A stretch of DNA of 64,000 nt from Photobacterium pectinilyticum (GCF_024357955.1 NZ_JANEYT010000019.1:1-64000), one strand, 5' to 3'. Counted from the stretch's first letter, positions 17,945 through 27,901 are shown. Translations and numbers: made by a program. The notes: generated by a model not told the origin, from the sequence alone.

Positions 17945-20320
17945 TTAGCGGTAAACATTGATCTCCACGGTTGCTACATTTGACTCATGGCCTTCACTGT
18001 CTTTGACGGTGTAAGTCATATTCATGTTGTAGTCGCGAAGCGGTGTGATAGAAATGCTACCATCGCTGTGAATGTAGTAACGGCATTCAGTACGGCTAGG
18101 TGCATTGTGAATCACAATACTGCTTGGGTCGATGCCATAGTCACCGGCAACGTCGTTATCCAGTAGCTTGATAACGGTTGTGCGGCCATATTTCGCAGAC
18201 ACGACGTCATCTTTTGCTTCTAGGTAGTTCGGCGCATCGCCACCAGAGTTAACACCATTGAGGAAAGGCTTGATAGGTTCTAGGCCTTTAGCTGGACGGC
18301 CATAAGCACCAACCATTGGGATTTCTAGCCAGTCTTCCTCTGCGGTAATGTCGTTGAACTTCTGTACAACTGCGAACTCATCGCCAACCGCGCCATTTGG
18401 AATGAACAGCTGAGGGTGGTCGAATGGTGCTTTCTCTTGACGTACACGTTCATCCGTTAGTGACTTCATGAAGGCAACCAGCGCTTTTTTCTCGTAATCC
18501 GTCAAATCGAGGCTTCGAATATCTGGGTCGAGGTTTGAAGAGATGCCATCAAAGCCAGATGAATCACCATTCCCTTCACTGGTACGGTTACCACCACGGT
18601 TATAGAACTCAACCACTTGCTCAAGCGTTGCCATACTACCGTTATGCATGAAAGGACCAGTTAACTCTACGTTACGAAGGGTTGGGGTCTTAAATGCACC
18701 ATGTACGGCGGTACGCTCTTTGCCATTTTCAACACGGCGTGTGATCTTTCTAGTTTGACGGTTTGAATTACATGGATCTTCTTCAAACACCAAAGCCTCA
18801 AAGGTACAAGGGTCAACCTCGAAGTTATCTGGTGCATTGTTACCAAGTAACTTGTCGATGTACTGCTCAGTGTGTGAAAGAGGGTTATCCCACGGGTCTC
18901 TACCACCTAGACCAATGTCTTCTTTTGTTGGTGTTACACCTATGTTGTAGAAGCCATTGTCATAAAGTGATGTATTCCCGTCGCCCATATGCATTCGCTC
19001 TACCAAACCTTCTTCTTGCTCTTCAGCAATCAGGTGGGTCATGGCTTTGGAGAATTCCGGACCACTGTGACAGTTAACACAGCTACCTTTGTCGACAAAT
19101 ACTTCCATACCATGTTTTTCAAGATCGGTAAGAGCATAGTCGTCACCGTCCATATAACGGTCGAAGCGTGAATCATCAGAGATCAGGGTTTTCTCGTAGA
19201 GCTGGATAGCTAGGCCCCAGAATAAGCTGAAGTTCTCTTCCATCTGGCTGTAGCCGTCAAAGTCCTCGTCTGAACCCCAGTACTCAATGTTGAAGGCGTC
19301 TTCAACCATTTCACGGTAGCTCACATGAAGCCCTTTATTGGGGTAACTGGACATATAACCCAGCTCACTATCCGTCCTGTCAACCTGCTGTAAGCCCAGG
19401 GCTTTCAAGTGAAGGAGCTTTTTACCCATATCCCTGAATGCCTTGTTGGCACAGGTCATTTCAAAAGCACTACCCGGAGGCCCAACGGCCTGAGATGCTG
19501 CACTGGAGTTGATCAGATCCACTTTTTTCAAGCTAACAGAATCTGTGTATGGGTCGTAATGAACAACCTTAGCGTCAACGTTGCGACGTCCAAATGGGTC
19601 AACCCCGTTAAAGCTGTTGTTGGCGCGACCGTCCCAGAAGTTTCGGAAGTTGAAAATGGCATTGATAACGGTTGGTGTATTACGCGGTTCCACACGACGA
19701 GTAGTCACACCGCCGACATGGAAGATATCTTTGACTGTTTCACAGCTTTCTCTGCGATCAGAGAACTTAGGTTCTCCGTAGCTACCACCATAGAGTTCAT
19801 CGAATACTGCGGCAAAAACACCTTGAGATGATACGACATCATCGGTATCAAACAAGACCTCAGAGTCACGATCGTCAGGATTGGCATAGACTCGGAATGG
19901 GAAATCTTCAGGCACCAAGGTGTAGTTTGGTCCACCAACCCCGGTTTGTGTCGGATCGAAAATTTCACGCTTGGCCGGGTCGACATTATTTAGTCCCGGG
20001 CTGATTTGGTTTTTGGTTCGATTATCAGCACCGGCACTGTAGTGACAGCTTGCACAGGCCTGCCCCTGGCTACCTGCTTGCATGTCCCAGAACAAGGCTT
20101 TACCGAGTTTTATCGCGGCTTTTTCATCTTTTACGTATTCATCTAGCCCTGGTACAGGCGCCGGATCAATACCTTTTAAAGAGCCGATACCTGAAAAATC
20201 AGGTGCTTCGACTTCTTCTTCGGCATGTACACTGGCGATACCAGATGCCAACCCTAATAATGATGCAGTTACTAAGGCTGTTAGTCGATGACGTTTATAT
20301 AACGTTTTGTTGTTCATCAC
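17945..20320 (-). CDS. Secreted di-haem cytochrome c peroxidase-like protein with C-terminal Ig-like domain
   Basis: A 791-residue exported protein (signal peptide to about residue 33, then EEEVEAPDFSG). Two c-type haem sites are visible: CASCH (Cys89-His93) and CVNCH (Cys414-His418), in the order seen in the CcpA/MauG peroxidase superfamily. The region between carries large insertions. From about residue 708 the chain ends in a beta-rich cadherin-like module (KLLDNDVAGDYGI, then ITPLRDYNMNMTYTVKDSEG), typical of secreted adhesive or repeat proteins. The electron donor and substrate are unknown. Peroxide reduction or a MauG-like oxidative maturation are both possible. Its neighbours do not indicate a pathway. 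Confidence 0.85.
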   Translation of the reverse strand: MMNNKTLYKRHRLTALVTASLLGLASGIASVHAEEEVEAPDFSGIGSLKGIDPAPVPGLDEYVKDEKAAIKLGKALFWDMQAGSQGQACASCHYSAGADNRTKNQISPGLNNVDPAKREIFDPTQTGVGGPNYTLVPEDFPFRVYANPDDRDSEVLFDTDDVVSSQGVFAAVFDELYGGSYGEPKFSDRRESCETVKDIFHVGGVTTRRVEPRNTPTVINAIFNFRNFWDGRANNSFNGVDPFGRRNVDAKVVHYDPYTDSVSLKKVDLINSSAASQAVGPPGSAFEMTCANKAFRDMGKKLLHLKALGLQQVDRTDSELGYMSSYPNKGLHVSYREMVEDAFNIEYWGSDEDFDGYSQMEENFSLFWGLAIQLYEKTLISDDSRFDRYMDGDDYALTDLEKHGMEVFVDKGSCVNCHSGPEFSKAMTHLIAEEQEEGLVERMHMGDGNTSLYDNGFYNIGVTPTKEDIGLGGRDPWDNPLSHTEQYIDKLLGNNAPDNFEVDPCTFEALVFEEDPCNSNRQTRKITRRVENGKERTAVHGAFKTPTLRNVELTGPFMHNGSMATLEQVVEFYNRGGNRTSEGNGDSSGFDGISSNLDPDIRSLDLTDYEKKALVAFMKSLTDERVRQEKAPFDHPQLFIPNGAVGDEFAVVQKFNDITAEEDWLEIPMVGAYGRPAKGLEPIKPFLNGVNSGGDAPNYLEAKDDVVSAKYGRTTVIKLLDNDVAGDYGIDPSSIVIHNAPSRTECRYYIHSDGSISITPLRDYNMNMTYTVKDSEGHESNVATVEINVYR

Positions 20321-20726
20321 TCACCCCTAACGTCCATTGCGAAATGTTGCTTTTATGTACGAGAAGTTCTCGTGCAATAAAGATGGATGAAATTTGATGT
20401 CTTAATTATCACTTTTGTGAAAACAATTAAGGTCAAAAAAATCGCACTAATACTTTTGAGGAGGTGAAAAACCGTAAATTGGAATAGCGCATAAAAATGA
20501 TACAGTTCTTAAATATAAACAAATGAGATAACAAGGAAGTACAAGCGATATATGAGTTACTGTAAAGAGTAAATCAGGGGATGAAATATAGCCAATACAT
20601 GATGTTATAGCTTTATGGCTTAAAAATAGAACTGAGGTGTTAAGTTTGCACAATTAATATTTTATGCAAAGGTGTGGAATTAATCTTGAAAGAGGGAATG
20701 TGAAATCTTGAATGAGAAGAAAAAAT
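20321..20726. other. AT-rich intergenic region, no genes seen
   Basis: About 400 bases upstream of the peroxidase-like gene. Apart from its leader I see nothing. A 68-codon frame at 20447-20653 (minus) lacks a Shine-Dalgarno and looks like a chance opening. Confidence 0.5.
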
Positions 20727-20756
20727 AAAAAGCACAGCGAGGCTGTGCTTTTTTAT
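20727..20756 (-). terminator. Terminator downstream of the OFA-type MFS gene
   Basis: AAAAGCACAGC/GCTGTGCTTTT stem with a three-base loop, about 20 bases beyond the stop at 20775, with runs of A and T on both sides. Confidence 0.85.
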
Positions 20757-20774
20757 GATCGTCTTTAGAGATTC

Positions 20775-21998
20775 TTAGGCTTTTGCCAATTTCTTCTCGA
20801 GTGCTTCTGCATCAACAGGCTTGGTGATAACAGAAAGCAATACGTTAAATGCCAGCATTACCGCACAGATCGAGTATGCAAGGGTGTAGTTGCCAGAAGC
20901 GCCCATAGCGATAGCTGTGATGGCAGAACCGATGAAGCCACTAACACCCCATGCGGTGTATAGCACACCGAAGTTTGCGCCATAGTTTTTCAGGCCGTAG
21001 AACTCAGCGGTTAGCGTTGGGAATACCGCAAGTAATGTACCGTAACCAACACCAGCAAGCGCTGCACCAATCATTAGCGTGAAGCTAGAGTCAAAGCTAG
21101 CAAACAGTGCCATGTTGATACCCTGCATAATGAAGGCGATAGTCAGTGTACGTAGGCCACCAATTTTGTCAGCCAGCATACCGGCAACAACACGGCCACC
21201 TGAGTTGAAGATAGACAGAACAACAACCAGGAAAGCGGCTTCAGTAATGTGTGCCTGCTGTGAAGCAATCAGAGTGATATTACCGATAACCATTAAGCCT
21301 GCAGATGACGCAAGAGCGAACATTACCCACAGTGAGTAGAACTGTGGCGTTTTCAGCATTGCACGCCACTGGATGTCTACCGGCTTACCTGCTTTCGCTT
21401 TGTAGTTTGCAGGAACCTGTGGTTTGTAGCCTTCAGGCGGGTTGGTGATAGTGCTTGCCAGTGGAACGGCAATAAGCAGGATCGCCACGCCTAGGATCAG
21501 GAAGCTGTTGCTGATGCCAAAAGAGTCAATTAGCAGAGATGTTAACGGTGCAAGATATACCGCAGCTAGACCAAAGCCAGCGGCGATTAAACCGTTCACC
21601 AAGCCTTTCTTAGAAGGGTGGAACCACTTCATTGCAGAAGGAGCAAGGCATGCATAGCCGAAGCCGATACCGGCACCAGTCATTAGACCGAAAGTGATAA
21701 GAAGCAATAGCGGGGTGGTGGCAAAGCTAGAAATGATCATGCCTGAACCGACAAGAACCGTACCCAAGATAAGGATCTTACGCGGGCCCATGCGGTCTTG
21801 AAGTACACCAGCTACCAAAAGAGATAGAGCAAAAGTAATTACAGCAACTGAGTATGGCATAGAAGCATCTGCATCCGACCAGCCCATATCTAGAACGAGC
21901 GCTTGCTTGAATACACTCCAAGCATACAGGATGCCCATACATAGGTTGATACAGAAGCCTGCCAGCAGGATCTGCTTTGCTTTATCGAATTTAGTCAT
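20775..21998 (-). CDS. MFS transporter, oxalate:formate antiporter (OFA) family
   Basis: A 407-residue inner-membrane carrier with twelve hydrophobic segments. MTKFDKAKQILLAGFCINLCMGILYAWS and the loop DRMGPRK fit the OFA subfamily of MFS transporters, which exchange small carboxylates such as oxalate/formate, pyruvate or lactate. The ATG at 21998 is preferred; the 17 residues upstream in frame do not look like a membrane-protein start. The substrate cannot be inferred. It is a single gene with its own terminator. Confidence 0.85.
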   Translation of the reverse strand: MTKFDKAKQILLAGFCINLCMGILYAWSVFKQALVLDMGWSDADASMPYSVAVITFALSLLVAGVLQDRMGPRKILILGTVLVGSGMIISSFATTPLLLLITFGLMTGAGIGFGYACLAPSAMKWFHPSKKGLVNGLIAAGFGLAAVYLAPLTSLLIDSFGISNSFLILGVAILLIAVPLASTITNPPEGYKPQVPANYKAKAGKPVDIQWRAMLKTPQFYSLWVMFALASSAGLMVIGNITLIASQQAHITEAAFLVVVLSIFNSGGRVVAGMLADKIGGLRTLTIAFIMQGINMALFASFDSSFTLMIGAALAGVGYGTLLAVFPTLTAEFYGLKNYGANFGVLYTAWGVSGFIGSAITAIAMGASGNYTLAYSICAVMLAFNVLLSVITKPVDAEALEKKLAKA

Positions 21999-22266
21999 TG
22001 TTTTCTCGTCACTACAAGGGAAACAGTATGGCTTGCATACTGTGCTCAAAATTTTTTTGTCTTTATTAACAAAAGTTGATTGTCACTAAAGGTGCGCGGA
22101 TTCTAACAATATTTTTTGAATAGGAAACCACTAGAAATATCTAGTTACAAATGTTTCTGTGGTGATTTTATCTGTTTACATGCCGTTAATATTGCTTTTG
22201 TCTTTTATTCAATAGCTTATGTACATTTTTGCGAGGCATTTCATATTGACGGGAAAGTGTGAATTT
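21999..22266. other. Leader of the OFA-type MFS gene
   Basis: About 270 AT-rich bases without an ORF. No operator is recognised. Confidence 0.4.
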
Positions 22267-22305
22267 ATGTTCACTTCACCGCTTGCAAAGCAGTGAAGTG
22301 AACAT
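22267..22305 (-). terminator. Long hairpin downstream of the YdcH-like gene
   Basis: Arms ATGTTCACTTCACCGC (22267-22282) and GCAGTGAAGTGAACAT (22290-22305) pair over 16 bp with one mismatch and a seven-base loop. It lies 25 bases past the ydcH-like stop codon but lacks a T run on the minus strand. It could be a terminator or an operator. Confidence 0.55.
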
Positions 22306-22330
22306 CATAAACAATGCGAACCATGCAGGA

Positions 22331-22567
22331 TCAGTGTGACAGAATGCTGTAGATTTTATCTTTCAGTTGGACACGTTCTAATTTCAGCTGTGTGAAGTGG
22401 CGATCGTCGGTGGGAATGTTGTTGCCTTCAAGGCCTCTAATTTTATGATCTAGTTGGTGGTAACGGTCAGCCATTTGCTTGAAGCCGTTGTCGGATTGTT
22501 TTAATTCCTGAATTCTTTCTTGATGCTCAGGGTACTCGATAAATAGTGCATGATTTTCACCTAACAT
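22331..22567 (-). CDS. YdcH / DUF465 family small coiled-coil protein
   Basis: A 78-residue cytoplasmic protein of the DUF465 (YdcH) family. It is a helical, coiled-coil-like chain rich in charged residues, with HxxLFxE near the start (NHALFIEYPEHQERI) and a KLERVQLKDKIYSIL end. Its role is unknown. E. coli has a YdcH homologue. Shine-Dalgarno GGGAG lies upstream on the minus strand (22575-22580). Confidence 0.88.
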   Translation of the reverse strand: MLGENHALFIEYPEHQERIQELKQSDNGFKQMADRYHQLDHKIRGLEGNNIPTDDRHFTQLKLERVQLKDKIYSILSH

Positions 22568-22687
22568 AGTAATACTCCCACGCTCTTTACGATCCTACCG
22601 AATTTGACGATAGGTACAGATTCAACGTTCATACCACAGAAGCTTGCGGTAAAAAGAGAGGCCGATAAATTAATAATAGCTTGGAGA

Positions 22688-22722
22688 TGCCGAACGGCAA
22701 AGCCGGGCCTGTTAGGCCCGGC
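22688..22722 (-). terminator. Terminator downstream of gltS
   Basis: GCCGGGCCT/AGGCCCGGC stem with loop GTT (22702-22722), preceded by a small GCCGAACGGC hairpin, just after the gltS stop at 22734. On the minus strand a short TTT follows. Confidence 0.75.
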
Positions 22723-22733
22723 AAGAAGGGAGT

Positions 22734-23957
22734 TTACTGAATGAAACTGATATAGGTCTGCAGTACGATCAGGTTGGCAATGTCGATAAAGAAAGCCCCG
22801 ACAATTGGTACGACCATGAATGCTTGTGGTGATGGACCATTTCGTGAAACAAGCGCACCCATGTTCATTACCGCAGTCGGTGTTGCCCCCATGCCAAAAC
22901 CACAGTGACCACCCGCAATAACCGCGGCATCATAGGTTTTACCCATCAAACGGAAAGTGACAAAGTAAGCAAACGCTGCCAGCGTGATTGTTTGTACCGA
23001 TAAAATCACAATCATAGGTAAGGCAAGGCCGAGCAACTCCCACAACTGAAGACTCATTAGCGCCATCGCTAAGAACAGTGACAGCGAAATTGTACCCAGT
23101 GCATCGACGGTTTCATTATTGATCTTGTAGACTTTGGTGGTCTCACAAACGTTGGTAATGAAAACACCAATAAAAAGGGCGTATACAAAGTCAGGGATAC
23201 GTAGCCAGTTGATGCCAAAGCTGTCGACTAGCTCTTTGACGTGCGCAGCGCCGGCAACACAAATTAGCAAGATAAAAAGTACTTCAATAGTGTTCTTGCC
23301 GGTAATGCGATCTTCTTCGTTATCACTGTATGTTACTAAGTCAGGATGCTCGATATGGTGTTTTTCACCGGCACCAAATTCAGACTTTAGCGAGAACTTG
23401 GAGATTAGACGCTGTGCAATCGGCCCACCGATGATACCACCCATGACCAAACCAAATGTGGCGGCGGCCATAGAGAGCTCGAGGGTATGCAGGCCATAGA
23501 TATCTGCAAAGGTCTGTGACCAAGCCGCGCCTGTACCGTGTCCGCCCGATAGGGTTATAGAGCCCACCATTAGTCCAATCAGGGGATCGAGACCAAGCAT
23601 GGTGCTTAGGCTAACACCGACCGCATTTTGGATAATGATGTACAGCGTTGCGATTGCAAGGAATAAGAAAACCCGCGAGCCACCTTTGGCCAACAGCTTA
23701 AAGCTTGCCGCCAAGCCAACCGTAGCAAAGAACATCTGCATTAATGTGTCTTTCAGGCTTAGCTTGAAGGTAATGTCGATACCTTGAGCATGTAAAATTG
23801 CAATTAGTATGGCAACAATCAACCCGCCAACAATAGGCTCTGGAATATTGTACTTCCGGAATGCCTTCACTTTGCTATTAATGAAGTAGCCAAGAAAAAG
23901 CACAATAATCGCAATGAGAAACGACTCAAGTTCGCTTACTTGTATAACTGAATTCAT
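22734..23957 (-). CDS. gltS: Sodium/glutamate symporter GltS
   Basis: A 407-residue inner-membrane Na+-coupled L-glutamate uptake carrier. The pair of conserved pore loops, both with GGHG or GGHCG-type motifs (LSGGHGTGAAW and IAGGHCGFGMGATPTAV), identifies the GltS family. The region between halves (about 200-225) is a hydrophilic cytoplasmic loop. Monocistronic, with a 630-base upstream gap. Confidence 0.95.
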   Translation of the reverse strand: MNSVIQVSELESFLIAIIVLFLGYFINSKVKAFRKYNIPEPIVGGLIVAILIAILHAQGIDITFKLSLKDTLMQMFFATVGLAASFKLLAKGGSRVFLFLAIATLYIIIQNAVGVSLSTMLGLDPLIGLMVGSITLSGGHGTGAAWSQTFADIYGLHTLELSMAAATFGLVMGGIIGGPIAQRLISKFSLKSEFGAGEKHHIEHPDLVTYSDNEEDRITGKNTIEVLFILLICVAGAAHVKELVDSFGINWLRIPDFVYALFIGVFITNVCETTKVYKINNETVDALGTISLSLFLAMALMSLQLWELLGLALPMIVILSVQTITLAAFAYFVTFRLMGKTYDAAVIAGGHCGFGMGATPTAVMNMGALVSRNGPSPQAFMVVPIVGAFFIDIANLIVLQTYISFIQ

Positions 23958-24587
23958 GATTATGTCTTTTCATTGTTTTTTAGGCGTTAATTTTACCCCC
24001 TAAAATGGCGACTGCCTATATTGCCATTTCAACTTCAATAGTGTAGACCCGTGGTTGCGGGTTGGTTGTTTATGTTTTGATTTTGGTGTTTGTGTATATT
24101 AACAAGCAAAGCTATGGTGTGCTTTGTTATTGATGTGTTCTCATTGATGATGTTGGTGCTTCTGTGTTGATAATAAGGTTTAAAAATAAGAAAAGTCTTA
24201 AGGCGTAAACATGTCTGCTTTAAAATCAGTAGGCTAATGCTGAAGCGATGAATATCTATACGGAAACGGCGGAATATATAAACTAATAAGTATTGTAATT
24301 AATATGTTACACCACTAAATTTGTCGACTGTTTTGTAAGCAAATAGGGTGATTAGGCTTAATAATCACCTCTGTGAGTGCTTTTATATCAATATTTTTTT
24401 GAATTTTTTTATCACGGACTCTCTTAAACTACAGCTTTGATTGATTTACTGGGAGTGGTGGTTAATAAAACAGCGTATATAATCAGTGTGAGATCAATTT
24501 TTTTGCTGTTTTATCTATATAGCGACCAAGAATTCGAATAATTAGGTGATTGCTGCGTACTAATTACGCTGCAAGCGCCATTCAAGC
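23958..24587. other. Long intergenic region between gltS and GGDEF-EAL gene
   Basis: 630 AT-rich bases between two minus-strand genes. A weak hairpin (GGTGATTA with TAATCACC, 24347-24369) is the only structure noticed. It may end the region downstream of the GGDEF-EAL gene. No ORF of interest. Confidence 0.5.
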
Positions 24588-27500
24588 TTACACAGTACTT
24601 TCATTAGTATGAAGATAATGCTGTTCAAACTCATTAACAGGCTGGGGACGGCCGAAGAAGTACCCTTGGAATTCTTCTACTCCGATACTGGTTAAAAAAT
24701 CACATTGAGCTTGAGTTTCGACACCCTCAGCGACAACTTGCATATCTAGGTTGTGTGCTAGTTCTACAATAGAGCGGGTGATGGCAATGTTATCTTTATT
24801 CCAGGGGAGATCTTTAATGAACTCACGATCAATTTTGAGTATGTGGATAGGGAAGCGGCTAAGGTAAGCTAACGAGGAGTAGCCGGTTCCAAAATCATCG
24901 ATTGCAATCTTTACACCCAGTGCTTCAAGTTTAATTAATTTATCGAGAGCGGTATCGACATCTGACATGATAACGGTCTCGGTGATTTCTACTTCGAGAT
25001 ACTGCGGATCACAACCACTTTGAATGATAGCCTTATCAATAGTCTCGACAATATTAGAGCTTAATAACTGTTGAGCTGAGATATTAATAGCAAAATTAAG
25101 ATAAATATCATTGGATTGCCACGCTTTTAATTGTCGGCATGCTTTTTTTATCAGGTATTCTCCTGCCTCGATAATGACACCCGAGCGCTCAAGAATAGGA
25201 ATAATATTAAGCGGCGATTCATGCTCGCCGTATTCATTACGCCAACGCAGCAATGCCTCTACACCGCATACACGATGATCACTGGCATTGACTTTGGGTT
25301 GGTAGAAAAACTCATAGCGATCTGAACCGACTGTTCGGCGAAGTTCTGATTCTAATTGAATTTGCAGAATACTGTTAACACCCATTTCTTGTGTGTAGAA
25401 GCAAAACTGATTGCGACCTTGTTCTTTCGCTCTGTATAGAGCGATATCTGCATACTTGCTGAGATTTTCAGCCACATCAGAATCATCAGGAAAGACGCTA
25501 ATTCCGATACTCGCGGTCAAAAATAACTCTTTGCCTTCAATGACCAGTGGGGCAGAGAGATACTTGAGAATGCGAGTGGCTATAGTGGTGACATTCTGTA
25601 GTTTGGCACTTTGTGTCAGTAAAATAGCGAACTCATCACCACCGAGCCTTGCAAGGAAATCGGTTTCTCTTAATAGGTGGTGGATACGCTTGGCTGTTGT
25701 TTTGATCACTTTATCACCGACAGCGTGACCTAAGGAGTCATTAATCTGCTTGAAGTAATCCAAATCCAATGAGAGAAGGGCGATATTCTCACCTGTAATC
25801 TTATTGCATTTCACTGCCGCACAGAGTTGCTGTTGCAGTAAAGTGCGGTTTGGCAATTCAGTTAATAAGTCGTAATGAACCAAGCGATGTAAGCGGTTTT
25901 CAAATAAGACACGTTCCGTTATATCCTTACCCGTAGATATATAATGGCTGATCTTTCCGCGACTATTTCGGATTGGTGCAATGGTTTTTTCTTCGTATAT
26001 GATTTGCTCATCACCCTGCTTATGCGCAATAACCCGCTCAATGACATGACCCTCTTTTAACTGCTTTTGGACATGTTTGACGTCGTTGAGGTTATTGAGT
26101 GTGTTTCTCAGCAGTTCGTTGGACTGTTTGCCGATAATATCTTTAGATGTTATCCCGTTATGCTTTTCGAAAGAGCGGTTTACATATTCCACTACGCCTC
26201 TGCGGTCTGTAATGATGATGGCATCATTACTTTGCTCAAGTGCCCGCGACATACTCTTGAGTTTTTCTTCCCGTTCAATCCAGTAGGTTACATCTCGTAG
26301 GTTTAGTAAAATCTCCCGGCTTGAGCTGTAGGTCGTTTCGGTTGCGATGATTTCTATATGTTTTGTTTTCAGGTTGTTAAACTGCAGCCGGATTTTGATT
26401 GTTGGCTGCTTTTTTTCTCTTAGTTGATGGAGTTGCTCTATAATCGCTTCGACTTGCCGCCGGGACTGTGAACCGGGTAGTAGTTTTGTCAAGGTGCAGC
26501 CGATCACTTCCTTATTACCTAAGGATAGAATTTGTATGGCTGCGTTATTGGCAGTGACAATTTTCATGTCTTGATCAAGAGTTATTAAACCGTCGGGCAC
26601 ATGACGTAATACTGTTGCATACTGCAAGGCTGTATCTTCAATCTTCAGTGTCAACTTACGTTGCGCATTGAGTAATTGAGATAAATGCCAAGCCAGCACC
26701 AAGCAGCCTGATACCAGGCTTATGATCAGCCCTGTAAAGATAACCAGCTTTAATATTCGCGTTTGGGTAAAAGCCAGCTCGGTGACCGCGTCTGTCATAT
26801 TGACGCGTGAAATGATGGTCCATGGTAAATCTGAGCCTTGAAAAGGCAAGGTGAAGCTGTTTTCTCCACTGAAAGCAGAACCTGAAAAAAAACGAGTGAA
26901 AGTATAGAGGTGATCATCAATGATGACCTGCCCCGAATCGTTAAGGTTTATGTCTTGCCATAGCTGTGGATAACGGGTGTTGAAATCTTCCTCTTCGGGC
27001 TTGTTGATGGAGGGCATGAATTGCCATGCGCTATCAGATGTTGGCCCCAGTAGCCATTGTCCGTGATTATTGACCAACCAGTTTTGAACGTGATCCCAAC
27101 CGTATTGACCTTTTAGCTCTTCTAGGTAGTCAATCCCTAAGTAATTGAGGGTGATTAGCCAGCTTTGTCCGTTTATTTTGAAATGGCTGACAAAGCGCAA
27201 CATAGGCTTATGAGGGAGTTCGATTTGACCATTTTCTTGGTTTAAGTCAAATTGGGATGTATAGAAACTGCCTGGCTGGATCCTTAACGCCTGCTTGACA
27301 TAGTCGCGCTGGCTTTTGTCTTGAAGCTGATTAGAAGGAAGGACTGCTGCAGTCTCACCGACTTTATTGACCCGGATAACTTCTTGGCCCTCGGCATTGA
27401 GAAGCCGAACTTGATCGTAATAGTGACGGGTGGTTGATAAGCGCTGGAAGCTGGCTGTTAGAATCTCGTGCTGCCTTTCTATACCTAATGATGTTTCTGA

Positions 27501-27722
27501 AAGTTCTTTGGCTTTCTCTGTTAAGTACCTCAAATCTTCAATAATTGGGGCGAAATGCAAGCGAGTAATATGGAGTGAAGACTGGTGACGGCTATTTTCA
27601 CGATCTTGGATACGTTGGTTGAGCTGGTTTAAATCTTCATTGTAGATATAAAAGATAGACGCAGACGTAATAGTCAGTAGGGGAATAAAAAAGAGTAAAA
27701 ACCGTATTATCGCTGTCTTCAT
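24588..27722 (-). CDS. Membrane-bound GGDEF-EAL sensor protein (cyclic-di-GMP turnover)
   Basis: A 1044-residue signalling protein. A first membrane helix at about 6-27 and a second at about 322-345 enclose a periplasmic PDC/Cache-like sensor. Two PAS domains follow (about 365-485 and 490-610). The GGDEF domain has an intact GGDEF at 694-698. The EAL domain starts with EALLRW (Glu822) and also shows EITET, DDFGTGYSSL, KIDREF, VAEGVET and QGYFFGRP, so both diguanylate cyclase and phosphodiesterase activities may be present. The ligand of the sensor domain is unknown. Stand-alone gene. Confidence 0.93.
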   Translation of the reverse strand: MKTAIIRFLLFFIPLLTITSASIFYIYNEDLNQLNQRIQDRENSRHQSSLHITRLHFAPIIEDLRYLTEKAKELSETSLGIERQHEILTASFQRLSTTRHYYDQVRLLNAEGQEVIRVNKVGETAAVLPSNQLQDKSQRDYVKQALRIQPGSFYTSQFDLNQENGQIELPHKPMLRFVSHFKINGQSWLITLNYLGIDYLEELKGQYGWDHVQNWLVNNHGQWLLGPTSDSAWQFMPSINKPEEEDFNTRYPQLWQDINLNDSGQVIIDDHLYTFTRFFSGSAFSGENSFTLPFQGSDLPWTIISRVNMTDAVTELAFTQTRILKLVIFTGLIISLVSGCLVLAWHLSQLLNAQRKLTLKIEDTALQYATVLRHVPDGLITLDQDMKIVTANNAAIQILSLGNKEVIGCTLTKLLPGSQSRRQVEAIIEQLHQLREKKQPTIKIRLQFNNLKTKHIEIIATETTYSSSREILLNLRDVTYWIEREEKLKSMSRALEQSNDAIIITDRRGVVEYVNRSFEKHNGITSKDIIGKQSNELLRNTLNNLNDVKHVQKQLKEGHVIERVIAHKQGDEQIIYEEKTIAPIRNSRGKISHYISTGKDITERVLFENRLHRLVHYDLLTELPNRTLLQQQLCAAVKCNKITGENIALLSLDLDYFKQINDSLGHAVGDKVIKTTAKRIHHLLRETDFLARLGGDEFAILLTQSAKLQNVTTIATRILKYLSAPLVIEGKELFLTASIGISVFPDDSDVAENLSKYADIALYRAKEQGRNQFCFYTQEMGVNSILQIQLESELRRTVGSDRYEFFYQPKVNASDHRVCGVEALLRWRNEYGEHESPLNIIPILERSGVIIEAGEYLIKKACRQLKAWQSNDIYLNFAINISAQQLLSSNIVETIDKAIIQSGCDPQYLEVEITETVIMSDVDTALDKLIKLEALGVKIAIDDFGTGYSSLAYLSRFPIHILKIDREFIKDLPWNKDNIAITRSIVELAHNLDMQVVAEGVETQAQCDFLTSIGVEEFQGYFFGRPQPVNEFEQHYLHTNESTV

Positions 27723-27885
27723 ACTTCACCATGACGCATATCAACATGGTTAGTATAGTCTTTTTGTACCTGTTGGTGCATAAGAGTAGGCAAAACTAGA
27801 CATATTCATCGTAACGCATAGCTTGGATATACAAATTTGTCTGCTGTGTCACTTTTATACGAATAGGACGCTCTCTTTCTCTTGT
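27723..27885. other. Intergenic upstream of the GGDEF-EAL gene and distal galE region
   Basis: About 160 bases without a gene. The GGDEF-EAL promoter probably lies at 27740-27830 on the minus strand. A 70-codon forward frame at 27927-28139 overlaps the operators and is taken as spurious. Confidence 0.4.
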
Positions 27886-27901
27886 AGTTAATCGTTTTCA
27901 C
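27886..27901. promoter_or_regulatory. Possible distal GalR-type operator of galE
   Basis: AGTTAATCGTTTTCAC is a less perfect GalR/LacI-type site (complement GTGAAAACGATTAACT). Its centre lies 163 bp upstream of the proximal operator at 28049. A pair of this kind would fit a DNA-looping arrangement as in the E. coli gal promoter, but the match is moderate. Confidence 0.4.

Noticed and set aside
19409-19831. 140-aa forward frame inside the peroxidase-like gene
   Set aside because: Antisense shadow; no Shine-Dalgarno and no recognisable protein.
20447-20653. 68-codon frame (minus) in the AT-rich gap
   Set aside because: No Shine-Dalgarno and low-quality composition.
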